Program-made: the position numbers and the translations under genes
In this document: positions 9,380-20,019 of the stretch, piece by piece
Position numbering within the stretch: the first letter of the stretch is position 1
How the letters are laid out: every line of letters starts with the position of its first letter
The notes under the pieces: model-generated
Databases searched by the model: none
Seen by the model: the letters and a program-made list of their open reading frames with translations, nothing else
Told to the model about the DNA's origin: nothing
Assembly: GCA_014529385.2 (NCBI GenBank)
Contig: CM043959.1
Location: 10,380,809 to 10,444,808, forward strand
Origin: Adiantum capillus-veneris
Taxonomy: Eukaryota; Streptophyta; Polypodiopsida; Polypodiales; Pteridaceae
Direction of reading: 5' to 3'
Length of the DNA stretch: 64,000 nucleotides

Positions 9380-11500
9380 TTTGACTATTTAAGTTGAAAA
9401 CTAGCTAGTAAGGCTGAGGGCACAAGCACAGAACCCCCCAAGGTATCAAACGAACTTTCTATCAAGGTAAACATCTTACATGTATGATGTATCACAGTCA
9501 TATTTTGCACATATTTCACTCACATGACTTTACAGACACGTTGTGCATAACCCTAAACATGAAGCACATAGAATTTCATAAGATTTGGAGCTAATGAGGG
9601 TGCCCAAGGTCCAAAAAAAAAAAACTCTTGGCATAATCCCATAATTTGGATTTAAACTTATTAGAAGTTCTCCAAATCAAGTGAAATTTTCCACATACCA
9701 AGCACATAGCCTATACATCATGTCCCAATGCTCAAATACCTGGTTTGCAAGATGAGACATTATATGTGTATGATGTCTAGCTAGACCCGTCGTAGTAGAG
9801 TTTTGTCAACATTATGGGCATCGAGGTTCGTAAATCATGGTGCATATAGGCTCTACACCAAGTTTGGGCACCTTTGGGCACGTTTTGATCACCACGCTCA
9901 TCATTTTCCAATCAAGTGTCCTAAACCCATTCTATGGCCTTATGCACATAAGTACTTGTCCTAATTCATAATTGCACACATTAGAGCAATACACACATCA
10001 AGAGATACCTTTGCAACAATCTTGAACCAAAAATTCCAACCTAGACATCATACGCGTATGATGTTTAGACCCCTTGAATTGACATCCTGCTGCGATTTTG
10101 GACATTCTAGCACTTTATACACATCATTATGAACTCCCCATCAAATTTTCATCACATTTGGATATCTTTTGACCTCCACTTACACAAAAAGAAAAAATAT
10201 AGATGCACAAACCCCTTCGATCCCTTTGACACTCATCGCAAGATCAATTTGAAATTTGAGACCATGGACACAATGCACATGCTATACACAACTTACCCAA
10301 GGAGTTTCATGTTGTTTTGCATTAGTAAACATCATATGTGTATGATGTCTCTTCTCTCATGTAGATTCCAATCTCCACAACTTTCATCATGAGCATGTTC
10401 TCCACATAGTATAAAGGCCATGCATTCAATTTGGACAAGTTTGAGCAAGGTTGTGACCACTTTAGCCTAAAATCACAAAATCTTTGCAAAAGACATGTTC
10501 TATGGCCCCAGACACATGACTAATCTCCAACTCAAAAGCTGAGATGATAAAAGGATTTCTCATCACTTGAGGATGCTACAGATGAAGTCTGGGCCAAAAA
10601 TCTCAACAGAGACATCATACGCGTATGAAGTCTCCAAAGGTAAAAATGACCAATCTAGGGGGATTTTTCACTTCCAATGCCATTATCCCATTAATCTTAG
10701 CCCACAACCCAAGTCTCATCAAGTTTTAATTATTTATACCCATCTCAACCCAGGTTTTGGAATCCTAATCACTATACCTGATTTTTGGCTTCAAACACAT
10801 GAATAGACACCCAAATTAAAGTTTGACCTCATAGGAGTCTATATCATGCTAAGACCCAACTATAGTACAAGTTTGAGCCATTTTGAACAAAGTAGACATC
10901 ATGTGCGTATGATGTCTCACTAGCCTAAAAATGAACTTGGAAGCTAACTTGACCCCTTCTAAGAATCTACCACATGATTATAAAAGCATCTACCCAGTTT
11001 CACCTCATTTGAACCTCATTTTCTCAGATCTAAGCCAGAATCCAACTTTAGAACATGAAAAGAAGTTCTAATGGTCACATCTTGCCAAAATGACATCCAA
11101 ATTAAGATCCAAGCATATATCCATGATGAACATGTTATAAGCTATTCGCATACGAGAAATCACTCAGTTCTGAGCACCTAGACATCATACATGTATGATG
11201 TCTCACAACATAAATCTGCACCCAAAATGTTTTCTTAACCACATACAGAAGAGCACGCTTAGTCCCTAATTAGCTATTGTTTCAAATTTGGCGTCATTTG
11301 GATAACTAGAAATTGGAAAAATGCCAAATTTTTGTAACAACACTAAAATTTGCACTTGGAGTGCCTGCAAGATCAATGGAAGCTAGCAAATCACCAAGTA
11401 AAAAGAAGAGGATGTCCTTGAAAGACATCATTGTGGCCAAAAGACTAAGGTAGTAAATACCCCTCAAATCATTGCATATGATCTCGAACTCCACACTAGG
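9380..11500. repeat. Diverged ~285-bp tandem repeat array, each unit with a 20-bp palindrome
   Basis: Near-perfect palindromes lie at 9471-9490, 9757-9776, 10045-10064, 10329-10348, 10612-10631, 10896-10915 and 11182-11201, with a weaker one at 11468-11482. Centre spacings are 286, 288, 284, 283, 284, 286 and about 284. The consensus is ACATCATACGCGTATGATGT, often followed by CT or CTCAC. A second, weaker motif of the form CAAGTTTCACNTCATTTGGA ends about 100-106 bases after every palindrome centre. The rest of each unit has diverged strongly. The array sits between a possible LTR and leader and a coiled-coil ORF, as internal repeats do in some plant retroelements. Its function is unknown. Confidence 0.85.
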
Positions 11501-12985
11501 GAACGAAGAGACGAGAACACTAGAGAACGAAGAGATGATGGGAAGTTCTACGTTCACAAGAAGTCAAATCCCACCTTTGAAGACCTAGAGGATCCGAGGG
11601 CTGCAAAACTCTACAGGCTTTACAACCAATATTTTCATGTTTGCACCAAACAACCACAAAAGTACATCACACCACCCCATGAAGTAGCCACCACGATCAC
11701 ATGGGAACTAAGAAGGAGTGTGCCCAAAGATGTAAACTTTGTCCAGTATCTGCATGAACAAGTGGTTGGAATGGAAACAAATAAGCCAAAGTACATTGGT
11801 GCAGGGCCAGAAGTTATCACAAGGATTGGATATTAAGAAGTTGGAGCAAGAGGACTATGAATAGAAGAACTCACACAGAATGAGTGGTTAAGATTGAAAG
11901 AGGATGTTAAGGAAGAGGCTCCAACAGCAGTAGCCCCCCCTATCTCTATGGGGCTCAAGAGAAAGCTCAAGACCGTGCAGAAGGATACAAAAGAGGAACC
12001 ACCAAAGAAAAAGGGGAAAGCAACCATGATCAAAGAAGAGAAACTGAAAGAGATTGCAATCCAAAAAGCCACCTGAATTGAACGCCTTATAAAACAATTC
12101 AAGGGGGAGCGAGCTCTAAAAGGAGACTTTTAAGTGTAGTGGGTGTCAGATCGTGCAAAGATTGGGGGCAATTCCTCAAGACCACTTGAAGATGAGTTCG
12201 ATCACTACATTCAAGCCTATAAAGAATCTGAATGAGTGATTAAACAACAAGATTAAGAGCCGCTCATAGTTGAATAAGTCCAAGACGTCAAGAAGAAGTT
12301 GAAAGAGATGCCAGAACCACAAGGGAATGAAGACCAAGAAAGTGAGCAAGGAGTGAACACTTTGCCACTTGAACCTTACCTAGAACCTACCTCTCTACCT
12401 ACAAGCTATAAACCCTCAGCATTTTAAGAGAAGGGCTTACCAAAGAAGAAAATAGAGGCTGAGTTGACGCCAGAAGAAAATAAAGGAGCACAACGATGCA
12501 CCTATGAAGACCTCCTCAAAGCTCTGAGGATGCGTTTGAGGTTATATATGGCACTTCTATTCCACCATGGGATGCAAAAGACAAAGAGAGAGAGGAAGAA
12601 AAGCTTAGGTTGTACTAGGATACACAGAGAAGACCACTTCAAGTGTAGTCACCACCACCTGGAGTATGAGGGTTGTTAAAGGTTCCACTACTACCACAAT
12701 AGAGACCTTTGGCCAACCCTTGGAGACCACCTCCAGTGGGGGTAATGCTAAGTAGGGGACACCAGGTTTCATTTTTAGGTCCACTACCCAGGCCATTGGC
12801 AAGCAACATGGTATCAGATAATGAAGAAGATGCAAGATATGCTCATTAAATAGTAGATAGAATGAGAATGCGATCTCTTACAATCGCAAATAGAATAGCA
12901 TGCTACACACTAGGGAGGGAAATATGCAGGAAGAGTATGAGAGCATCACAAAAAGACTCTCCAAATAGCAAGTCAAAGAGACGAG

Positions 12986-13527
12986 ATGGAATACAGAGAG
13001 CCTGAAACTCTCATTAAAACACTAAAATATGCTAAGATTGAACGAGACACTCTTACACTACAGATGGCAGAGGTCTCAGGCAACGTCAAGAGTTTGCATG
13101 AAGGGAGGGAAAAGACAGAGGATGCGTTGGAGGTAGCCAAAGATGAGGTACTTGAGCTAAAAGCAAAATTAGAGCTTCAAGATGTGACAATCCAAAGGAT
13201 TAGAGAAATCCAAAGGCTACACAAGAAAGTGCAAGAGCAGACAGCGAGGCAATACAAGCCTTGGAGGCCCAGTTTGCAAGGATTCATAGGGAATTAAATC
13301 TAGAACAACTTCAAAAAATGCACATGGTAGAAGGTTCCGTAGCCGCTAAAGAGAGATTGATGGACCGTGAACAAGACCTACAAAAAGAAAACAAACAACT
13401 CCAACTACATCTAGAGCATCTGCAATATCCGTTAGTTGATCAAGCAAAGGAGGCCACAAGAAGGATAGCCTTGCACAACAACGATTGTCGTAGCTCCAAC
13501 AAGGAAAAGAAGAGACAAGAACACTAG
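12986..13527 (+). pseudogene. Coiled-coil segment of the unknown ORF
   Basis: Two overlapping frames (12986-13297 and 13261-13527) continue one another after a frameshift near 13265. They read as long charged helices: DALEVAKDEVLELKAKLELQ in the first and QDLQKENKQLQLHLEHLQ in the second, with leucines at heptad spacing. Such helices mediate oligomerisation. I do not recognise the family. Confidence 0.5.
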
Positions 13528-13550
13528 AGATAGAGAAAGGGCCTAAAAAT

Positions 13551-13907
13551 TTGGGCATCAATGCACAAAATGAGCCAATGGAGATCCCCAAAGGTGCAAA
13601 AGACCTACAACACCTAGAAGAACGATTACATACACAAGGAGAAGCAGAACGACCACTAACGATAGAAGAGGAGGCATGCCTCCAAACTTTGATTGAGCAA
13701 GCAACAACAGAAGACCATAAGGCTGCCTTGGAATGGGAAAGGAGAATGAGTCACTCCATGGGAGTCCAAGGCCTGGCCACATATGTACTTAGGGAAAAGT
13801 GGATGCAACCATCCCTTCCCTACCCTCTCCTAAAATATAAAGTTATGGCAATCAAGAAGAGAGTGGAAGCAAAAGTGATAGAGCCAATATACAAAGGGGA
13901 TCTCTAG
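13551..13907 (+). pseudogene. C-terminal part of the unknown ORF (118 aa)
   Basis: The frame MGINAQNEPMEIPKGAKDLQ through VEAKVIEPIYKGDL ends at a TAG at 13905-13907, but similar composition continues beyond it (DPEPTKDSGFPTKM), so the stop may be premature. It contains a glutamate-rich helix and the segment MSHSMGVQGLATYVLREKW. No known domain was recognised. It lies about 200 bases upstream of the purine tract at 14106. Confidence 0.45.
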
Positions 13908-14105
13908 GACCCAGAGCCTACCAAAGATAGTGGATTCCCAACCAAAATGTAGGAAAGGGTGGGACCTCAAGTACCCAAGATTTCTGAAATACTTGCCCAA
14001 TACCTCATGTATGCACCTAGGGAATTCATGCTAGGCTACTGAAGAAACGCCTTACTTGTCTCAATTACCCATCAATTCCACCACCTAAGGAAGGAGAGAT
14101 AATAG

Positions 14106-14400
14106 GTCTCAGGGGGTGCACTGTGTAACCATGTTAATGTATAATGTGAGTTCCATAGGAGGGGTTTTAAAATACAAAGAATTTAGGCAATTTAATAGTC
14201 ATACATTAAAATAAGGGGTGTTTATATTCAATTTTGGACAAATTTCCTAAAACAAGGGGTCATTTTATTCCTTCAGACATGTTAAAAGAGGGTTTTTTCA
14301 ATACCCCATGAACACACATTATAAAGGGGGTACTGAACAGTGAACCACCGAGGGATAGGTTTTTCTTGTATGGTCAAAACCTTAAAGTGAACCATTGATA
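14106..14400 (+). repeat. Polypurine-like tract and LTR-like start (TGCACTG)
   Basis: TCTCAGGGGG ends at 14116 and is followed by TGCACTGTGTAACC, the usual join of a polypurine tract to a 3' LTR on the plus strand. A TATA-like TATAAAG is at 14320-14326, about 200 bases in. The far end of the LTR could not be placed and its sequence does not match 8318-8790. Confidence 0.4.
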
Positions 14401-14439
14401 CTTTCACTGGCTCTCTGAGCTTAACGTGAGTGATGATTT

Positions 14440-14755
14440 GGAAGATATGCAAGACCCTCCTGGCCTGCCTTGAAGGGTTCACCCCATCAAAAGCAATGGA
14501 TTACACATTACTATCGATGGGGCAACACGTAACTAGGATGACATATGACTTGTTGAAGCAGACATCCTTGGAGGTTCTACACTTATGTTATCAAAGGCTA
14601 ATGTTCTGCCAAGATATCATATGCAAGCCTTTGAGGAATTCTTCTACACCCGCTTATTCACTTATGAAAGAAAAATCTTCGGCCCGTCGACAGTCACCTT
14701 GGACAACATAAGGTATGAGTTGTACTTAAAGATGTTGAAGCTTGAAGGGTTCCAT
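14440..14755 (+). pseudogene. Unrecognised retroelement ORF remnant
   Basis: A plus-strand frame with stops reads through MQAFEEFFYTRLFTYERKIF and TLDNIRYELYLKMLKLEGFH, protein-like in composition, and ends about 90 bases before a clear purine tract at 14842. It is probably the 3' coding end of another retroelement. I do not recognise a domain. Confidence 0.3.
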
Positions 14756-14841
14756 TGACACCAATGCCTCAGAATATGCTACAACAACTATACACAGGAG
14801 ACAAAATGTCAAACAACTATCATGTCAGGGATGAAATGGAT

Positions 14842-15412
14842 GTGGAGGGGGGGAGTGTTAACCACTGAACACGGCAAAAGCCCAATTTTTATTATTTACT
14901 CCATCAAGCTCAATGTAATTACTTTTTGGGACTCGATTCGGTTTCCAGATTGTCATATACTAATATGTAGATCAGTTGAACCCATGGGAGAAAGTAGGTG
15001 ATGATTTTGATAAGCTAGAACCTTCAAGGCTGAGGTACAAAAGACAATTTTGCAACCCTACGAACATCTTTTGGAATTAATCAACTTTTGAGCTCAACTA
15101 AGTGTGCCGTGAGTTTTGTGTGAGAGAGTAAATGATCTTCTTCTACCCTCAACGTACACTACGAATGCTACATTGTGAAGGCATTTTCACCATTATGAAG
15201 GAATTTTCACCATTGTGTTAGCAATGGTAACAGCTACACACCAACGCCAAGCTTGTACGGTTTCAATCCCTTAGGAAAGAGCTCTCCCACGATCTTTGAG
15301 GTGACTTTTCTTGCTAACCATGCATCCGATTAGATATTTCTATATGTCATTGCATTCATAGTGACTAGAACTACACATTAGGCTTAAACTGGTCAAGAAT
15401 CATTGACCTATA
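14842..15412 (+). repeat. Polypurine tract and LTR starting TGTTAACC
   Basis: The tract GTGGAGGGGGGGAG (14842-14855) is followed directly by TGTTAACCACTGAAC at 14856. The body contains a short imperfect direct repeat at 15178-15216 (GAAGGCATTTTCACCATT and GAAGGAATTTTCACCATT). About 560 bases later comes TTTTTGGCACG, vaguely like an Athila or Tat primer-binding region, so the LTR may end near 15412. A purine tract on one side and a primer-site look-alike on the other would be odd for one LTR, so the right end is uncertain. Confidence 0.4.
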
Positions 15413-15670
15413 ATTTTTGGCACGTCTTCATACGTGATTTTTGCACCAAGTGTCTACAGGTTGTGAGTTGGTCTAGAGCGTTTAGGGTAGTGTTCTTTAG
15501 GTGTATAGAGGTCATTTGATAACGTTAGGTCTTGTTTCGGAGAGTGTAATTGTCATAGACATGATAGCTTGCTTGCATACATAGTGTATTTTGAGTTGGT
15601 TTTCCTTGTTAGTGATTTTCATTAGAAGGTCGAGGAGATGATTATTGACACCCATCTATTTGTTTCCAGA
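15413..15670. other. Non-coding flank of the 15.7-22.2 kb element
   Basis: No open frame or repeat was recognised. This is the DNA into which the element with 2.2 kb LTRs inserted; its continuation should begin at 22246. The five bases on the two sides (CCAGA and CCTAC) do not match, so no target duplication is visible. Confidence 0.4.
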
Positions 15671-16657
15671 TGCTAGAGAGGGGGAATGGGGGAACACACC
15701 CAACACAAACACAAGGGCCTCTCTATAGCTCAGGGTATCCAAAACACCCCTATCCTCTCGGAAAACAACTTCAAAAACACAATTTACACTAGCAGACCAC
15801 CGCGTGATCAATTTCCATTGTCCACACACTCCACAAATCCACCCCACAATGCACACCTACTGCCACAGTCTGTCTCCACCCTTGCACACGCACACAACCG
15901 CTCAATCTCACTCTCTCACACAAAACCCCGTCGGTCTGGGGTGGGTACACACTTCCATACACCGGCACCGAGGAGAAACACCAGAGCAGGAGAAAGAGAA
16001 GGGGGGAAGGGCGAACAACAACAAGACGGGGAAACAGGAGCTCGATTGCACTTCACAAAACATGTTCATAGGCTTGCAATGCCGTCACCATGGCCATTCC
16101 CATGAGAAAAATACAGAGGGCTTTGACAGGCACACTCCTCTGTTAGAGAGTTCCACTTTGCAGGCTTCAAATGCCACAAAAAATCCAAGAAAAAGCCACT
16201 GATTTGATGAAAATTTAACTTTTATAGGGGAGTTCTTCAACTTTGGAAACTGCTCTCACATTTGAACATCTGGGATCTCCATTTTAGCATCTTTTGAAAG
16301 GGGTATCCGCCTTGCTTCATCTACTCAATTCCTCTCTCTTCCTTTTGCACTTTGGGGGGGGGGGGGGGGGGGCATTAGCGATGTCGCTATTGGCCCCTAG
16401 GCTTCTTTTTGTTTTTTTCCTTTTTTCTTTATTTTTTACCTCTTTGAGCCATCCAAACTTTGCATTGCTCTTTTGGCTCCTTTTTTATCACCTCTATCTG
16501 GTTCCCTTGACCTTTTTCCAACCAACCTCCTCTCTTTTTCTAGTGGTATTGACCCCTTGATTGGTCTTAGGCTACTTTACCCAAGCTCTCCTCTCTCTTC
16601 CTTGCTCACATGAAACCTCCCCTACCCCATAGCATTAGCGATGTCGCTAGCTGGGAA

Positions 16658-16690
<33 letters not shown>

Positions 16691-17940
16691 GACTCATTTC
16701 TTTGAAATGGGGGCCCCTTGAGGAGCGGGCACAGTCCCTTGCAAAACTACCACGTCATCAGGCACCCGCCACTGGCCACCGGCTCCTCCCTTTCCTCCGC
16801 ACATGGGCGCACACCACTGGCGCCACCACTCCTGGCAAAAACAACGCCGAGCTCGGCCCCCGCCGCTCGCGCATAGCGCTGGAAGCGCTTCCAAGATCTC
16901 ACGCCATAGCTCATGGGAGTCTAAGCTCCCTACACTTCATCTCGTGATTCAAGAGGGCCACATGGCCCAGTCCATTTAGTGTGCGCAATTTATGCCGCCG
17001 TGCGCATGCAGGATTAACCCATGCCATGTGTCGGACCCTCGTTCCATTGTACCCTCATAAGTTCCCAAGCCTTCACAAAAAAATTCAATAAGATCTCTCA
17101 TCCCGTACTTTGGCAACACACCACCATTGATCCTTCTCTCTGCTCCCATGCCCGATGGCCGAGCCAAAAAGCACTATCGAATCTACATCGTGTCAAGCAC
17201 CAACCGTGAAAATTTCATCACTTTCTGACTTCTCTGATCTTGCTATCCGCGGCCATAAAAACCAAAGAAAATTATCTACAAACTCTCCACGCCAAATGCC
17301 CCCAAATTCATCCTACTATATCTTTCTCACCAAGCATCAGATTGATGAGCCATTGATTTTTGCTACCTTCACATTGTGCGCACTATATCCAAGAATCTTG
17401 GCAAGGCCAAAAAGATGCCAGATGGCGCATTCTTCAATGCGGGCATATGGGCTCAAACTCGGCCCTTGGAGAATCTTCAACAGATCATAACTTGCTATAA
17501 CCAGAGCTCCAATTCGCAATCCAAGAAATCAACCATGCTCCATAATTCAAACTCTAGACATGCATCCACTAACATCAGCCTCGGCCACCTGTTGCCAGCT
17601 GCCCTGCCCGTTCGGGATCTGCAATACCTTCTAACTTTGTACTTCAGTATCTTGCACATCGGGGCTCGGTTTGACGAGCCGTCTGGACCGGCTTCTGGAG
17701 AACATCAAACACTACATTCTAGAGTTCTTACTTGGAATTTCAGACACCTTCATCTGCTATCCCACTTGAGCCAACATGGAGTTTTTTTAGCCTAAAAAGC
17801 TGCATTAGGCATACACCCCCGCTACCCTTTGGCTACCCAGGACCTTGGTACCTGCTCTAGCCTTCTGCACTGCACCTTCCTGCAACCTTTACTTAGCATA
17901 GATCACTTTCCGGCATGGACAAACTTTGGTTGCACCATCA
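15671..17940 (-). repeat. 3' LTR of the non-autonomous element
   Basis: It aligns along nearly its full length with 20020-22245 (for example ACACAAGGGCCTCTCTATAG, CCACATGG and the GGTTGCACCA end). It contains two uninterrupted G runs, 16354-16372 (19 G) and 16658-16689 (32 G), both next to the palindrome TAGCGATGTCGCTA (16376-16389 and 16636-16649). The open frames inside (for example 15686-16105) are low-value shadows. Confidence 0.75.
16658..16689 (+). repeat. Poly-G tract, 32 bases
   Basis: Uninterrupted G run inside the 3' LTR. At the matching place in the other LTR (about 21035-21045) only short G runs (GAGGGGGG) are present, so the tract expanded or was mis-assembled after insertion. 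It could form a G-quadruplex. Confidence 0.8.
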
Positions 17941-18189
17941 TTTCCCACCCCCTTATTGAAAATTTATGTTCAACCACATACAGGCTTATTGCACTAAAAA
18001 ACTACACACTCAAAGCAAACTCTATGTACACCACAAAAACACCTAACATCTATACAAAACTTGGAATTTGTCACCCACCACCTTTGCTAATGCAGGTTGC
18101 CTAAGTCCCTGTTTTATTTGTCATCAATCACCTGGGTCAAACACCTTGCATTGGTCTCCTACATCCACCTGTAACACCCTCACATAGTG

Positions 18190-19844
18190 CCATACCAAGC
18201 ACATAACCAACCACATAGCCAAACTTCCATCAACATCCTTCTACTACTCTGCACTCATTGGAAAATTTCCCACTTGAAAAAAAGAACCTCCAAGAACACC
18301 GAATGGAGCACCATTGTTCTCCCCATCCAAAAACATACTTGCCCCATCGCTTGTATCAAACAGACCTGACATACGTAACCCATCACAACCATATAAAGCT
18401 AGATCCTCATCTAGCAAATCCTACACGTGCTCAATGGCACACTACACAGCTGTGTTTATTAGCATTCCCTTCAACCACCACTCATAGACCTCCTTAGAAA
18501 TCTTGGACACCGCCTTGGAATTCACATCACCTGTCATAGAGTGCACTTGATGCATAGGAAGTACCTCTATCTCTGACTTCACTCTACCCTTCTCACCTAC
18601 CATGCCCTCAATTCCAGCATTGTTGAGATCCTCCTCTTCAACTGGCCCTTCAAGGTCAATAAGCACCATTTGCTTGTCGTCTACAATCACCTACTCTTAT
18701 ACCATTGCATCAAGCTCTGCCAAAGAAGAGAGAAACTCGTTCTCTTTTGCATCATCCTCGTCTCCCTCTATAGGAACAACTGTTCTATCCCTCTTGGCAA
18801 AACTTTGCACCTGTTGCACCACTATGGCATACTCCATTTCTACCTTCATCAACATGGCCATTAGCATAGCACCACACATCACCTTTACCTACACATCATC
18901 ACCTGTAGGCCTAGACCGCTCTACTTGGTCTTCATTAGGAATCTCGGCTTGCACTTTATGCTGCTCCTCGCACATATTCACTGTTTCTCCACTCACATGT
19001 AAGAGGTTAGACTCATCATACCTCGATTGAGACGATTCAGTCTCCCAACTTGTATCTGCATCTATAGAGCTACTATCATTCGACTAGGTCTCCTCTTTCA
19101 TTTCAAGCTCAGGAACCTCCTCTAGCTTGACCATTTTGACCTAGTCTACAAAATGTACTCTTTGCTCTTTACTGCACTCGAACTTGGCAGCACCTCCTTT
19201 ATCCTTTCTGGAACCACCTCGACTTCCTCCACCATTGGAACTGCTCTAGCCAGTATCTTTGGCATATGAACCACCCTGTTTCTCTATAGCCAAAGAACCC
19301 CTAGTTCCTCTTGTACTTGCACTTCTCTTTGTATCATCTGTGGATCGGCTACCACCACATTACACTACATTGGCATCATTGCATTTGGAAAACCCTGCCT
19401 AGCCTCGTGCTTTTTCAAAATCTTTTTGGTTCGTACTCTCGCTAGAGCTACCGCCTCTTTACATGACATTGGGCCATCTATTTCCACCTTATCTCGCACT
19501 TACTCATGCAGGCAATCCATGAATTTACTCAATTTCAAAAATCTGTCATTTTTTGCAACAATTACCTTGATCAATTTCCCCCAAAGGGCTTGGGATTCCC
19601 ATTCCAACGCTTGAAAATCACCCTCCAAGTTTTGCTTCAAACCGTCTAGCTTCCACTTTACTTCATCCAGCTGTACATCCGCAATGAATCTTCCTCGGAA
19701 AGCCATCTCCAGGGCTTTGCAATCTACCTTGTCTTCATCATGCAGGCTATCAAACCATAGCCTCGCTTTACCATGAACTAGGAGCGGGAACACCTGAACC
19801 ACACCGTCTTCTCTCAATAAACCACTTTCCAACCGGAACAACAC
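18190..19844 (-). pseudogene. Gag-like protein and charged downstream region of the non-autonomous element
   Basis: On the minus strand 19844-19500 encodes 114 residues with VFPLLVHGKARLWFDSLHDE followed by FRGRFI, the Retrotrans_gag pattern. After a stop at 19500 the same frame continues with KVEIDGPMSCKEAVALARV and more protein-like sequence with scattered TAG and TAA codons. Acidic segments follow in another frame (18882-18697 and 18690-18442, with EGDEDDAKENEFLSSLAEL). No protease, RT or integrase motif was found. It is the only coding content between the LTRs. Confidence 0.6.
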
Positions 19845-20004
19845 ATAGTCTTGCAGCCAGGTCTACGCATCTTCAACCTCAGTGAAAATAGGAAATCTCG
19901 TCCAAGCCATCAATAGTAGCACTTGCTCTTCAAAGGCTGCACCTTTGGCATCACCAAAATCACCACTTTAACGTCAACTAGGAGCATTAACATACTCCTT
20001 CATG

Positions 20005-20015
20005 GGGGCACCCAA
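20005..20015 (-). other. Putative primer-binding site of the non-autonomous element
   Basis: TGGGTGCCCCC on the minus strand begins with TGG, as required to pair with a tRNA 3' CCA end, and lies four bases from the 5' LTR end. The matching tRNA was not identified. Confidence 0.45.
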
Positions 20016-20019
20016 AGAT

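Larger units (their letters stand above)
11360..13960 (+). pseudogene. Coiled-coil, charged ORF of unknown family (gag-like position), broken
   Basis: From an ATG at about 11377 (MEASKSPSKKKRMSLKD) the plus strand carries a series of frames that join through frameshifts and stops. These are a lysine- and glutamate-rich piece (11894-12076), a proline-rich middle (about 12650-12790) and a long heptad-like coiled coil (12986-13527), then a final open frame to 13907. No zinc knuckle, protease or RT was found. Position after an LTR-like repeat and before a purine tract suggests the structural protein of a non-autonomous retroelement. A protein with the same charged, coiled-coil style is encoded at 27728-28612. 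Confidence 0.5.

Noticed and set aside
9380-11500. CRISPR array
   Set aside because: The regular repeats are palindromic cores in 285-bp units, far longer than CRISPR spacing, in a plant genome with no cas-like gene.
11894-12076. Lysine-rich 60-residue frame as a histone-like or nuclear protein
   Set aside because: It is a fragment of the longer broken ORF and matches no histone pattern.
15686-18369. Plus-strand frames of 60-140 residues in the 15.7-18.4 kb region
   Set aside because: They lie in an LTR and the antisense of the gag-like region, with no protein resemblance.
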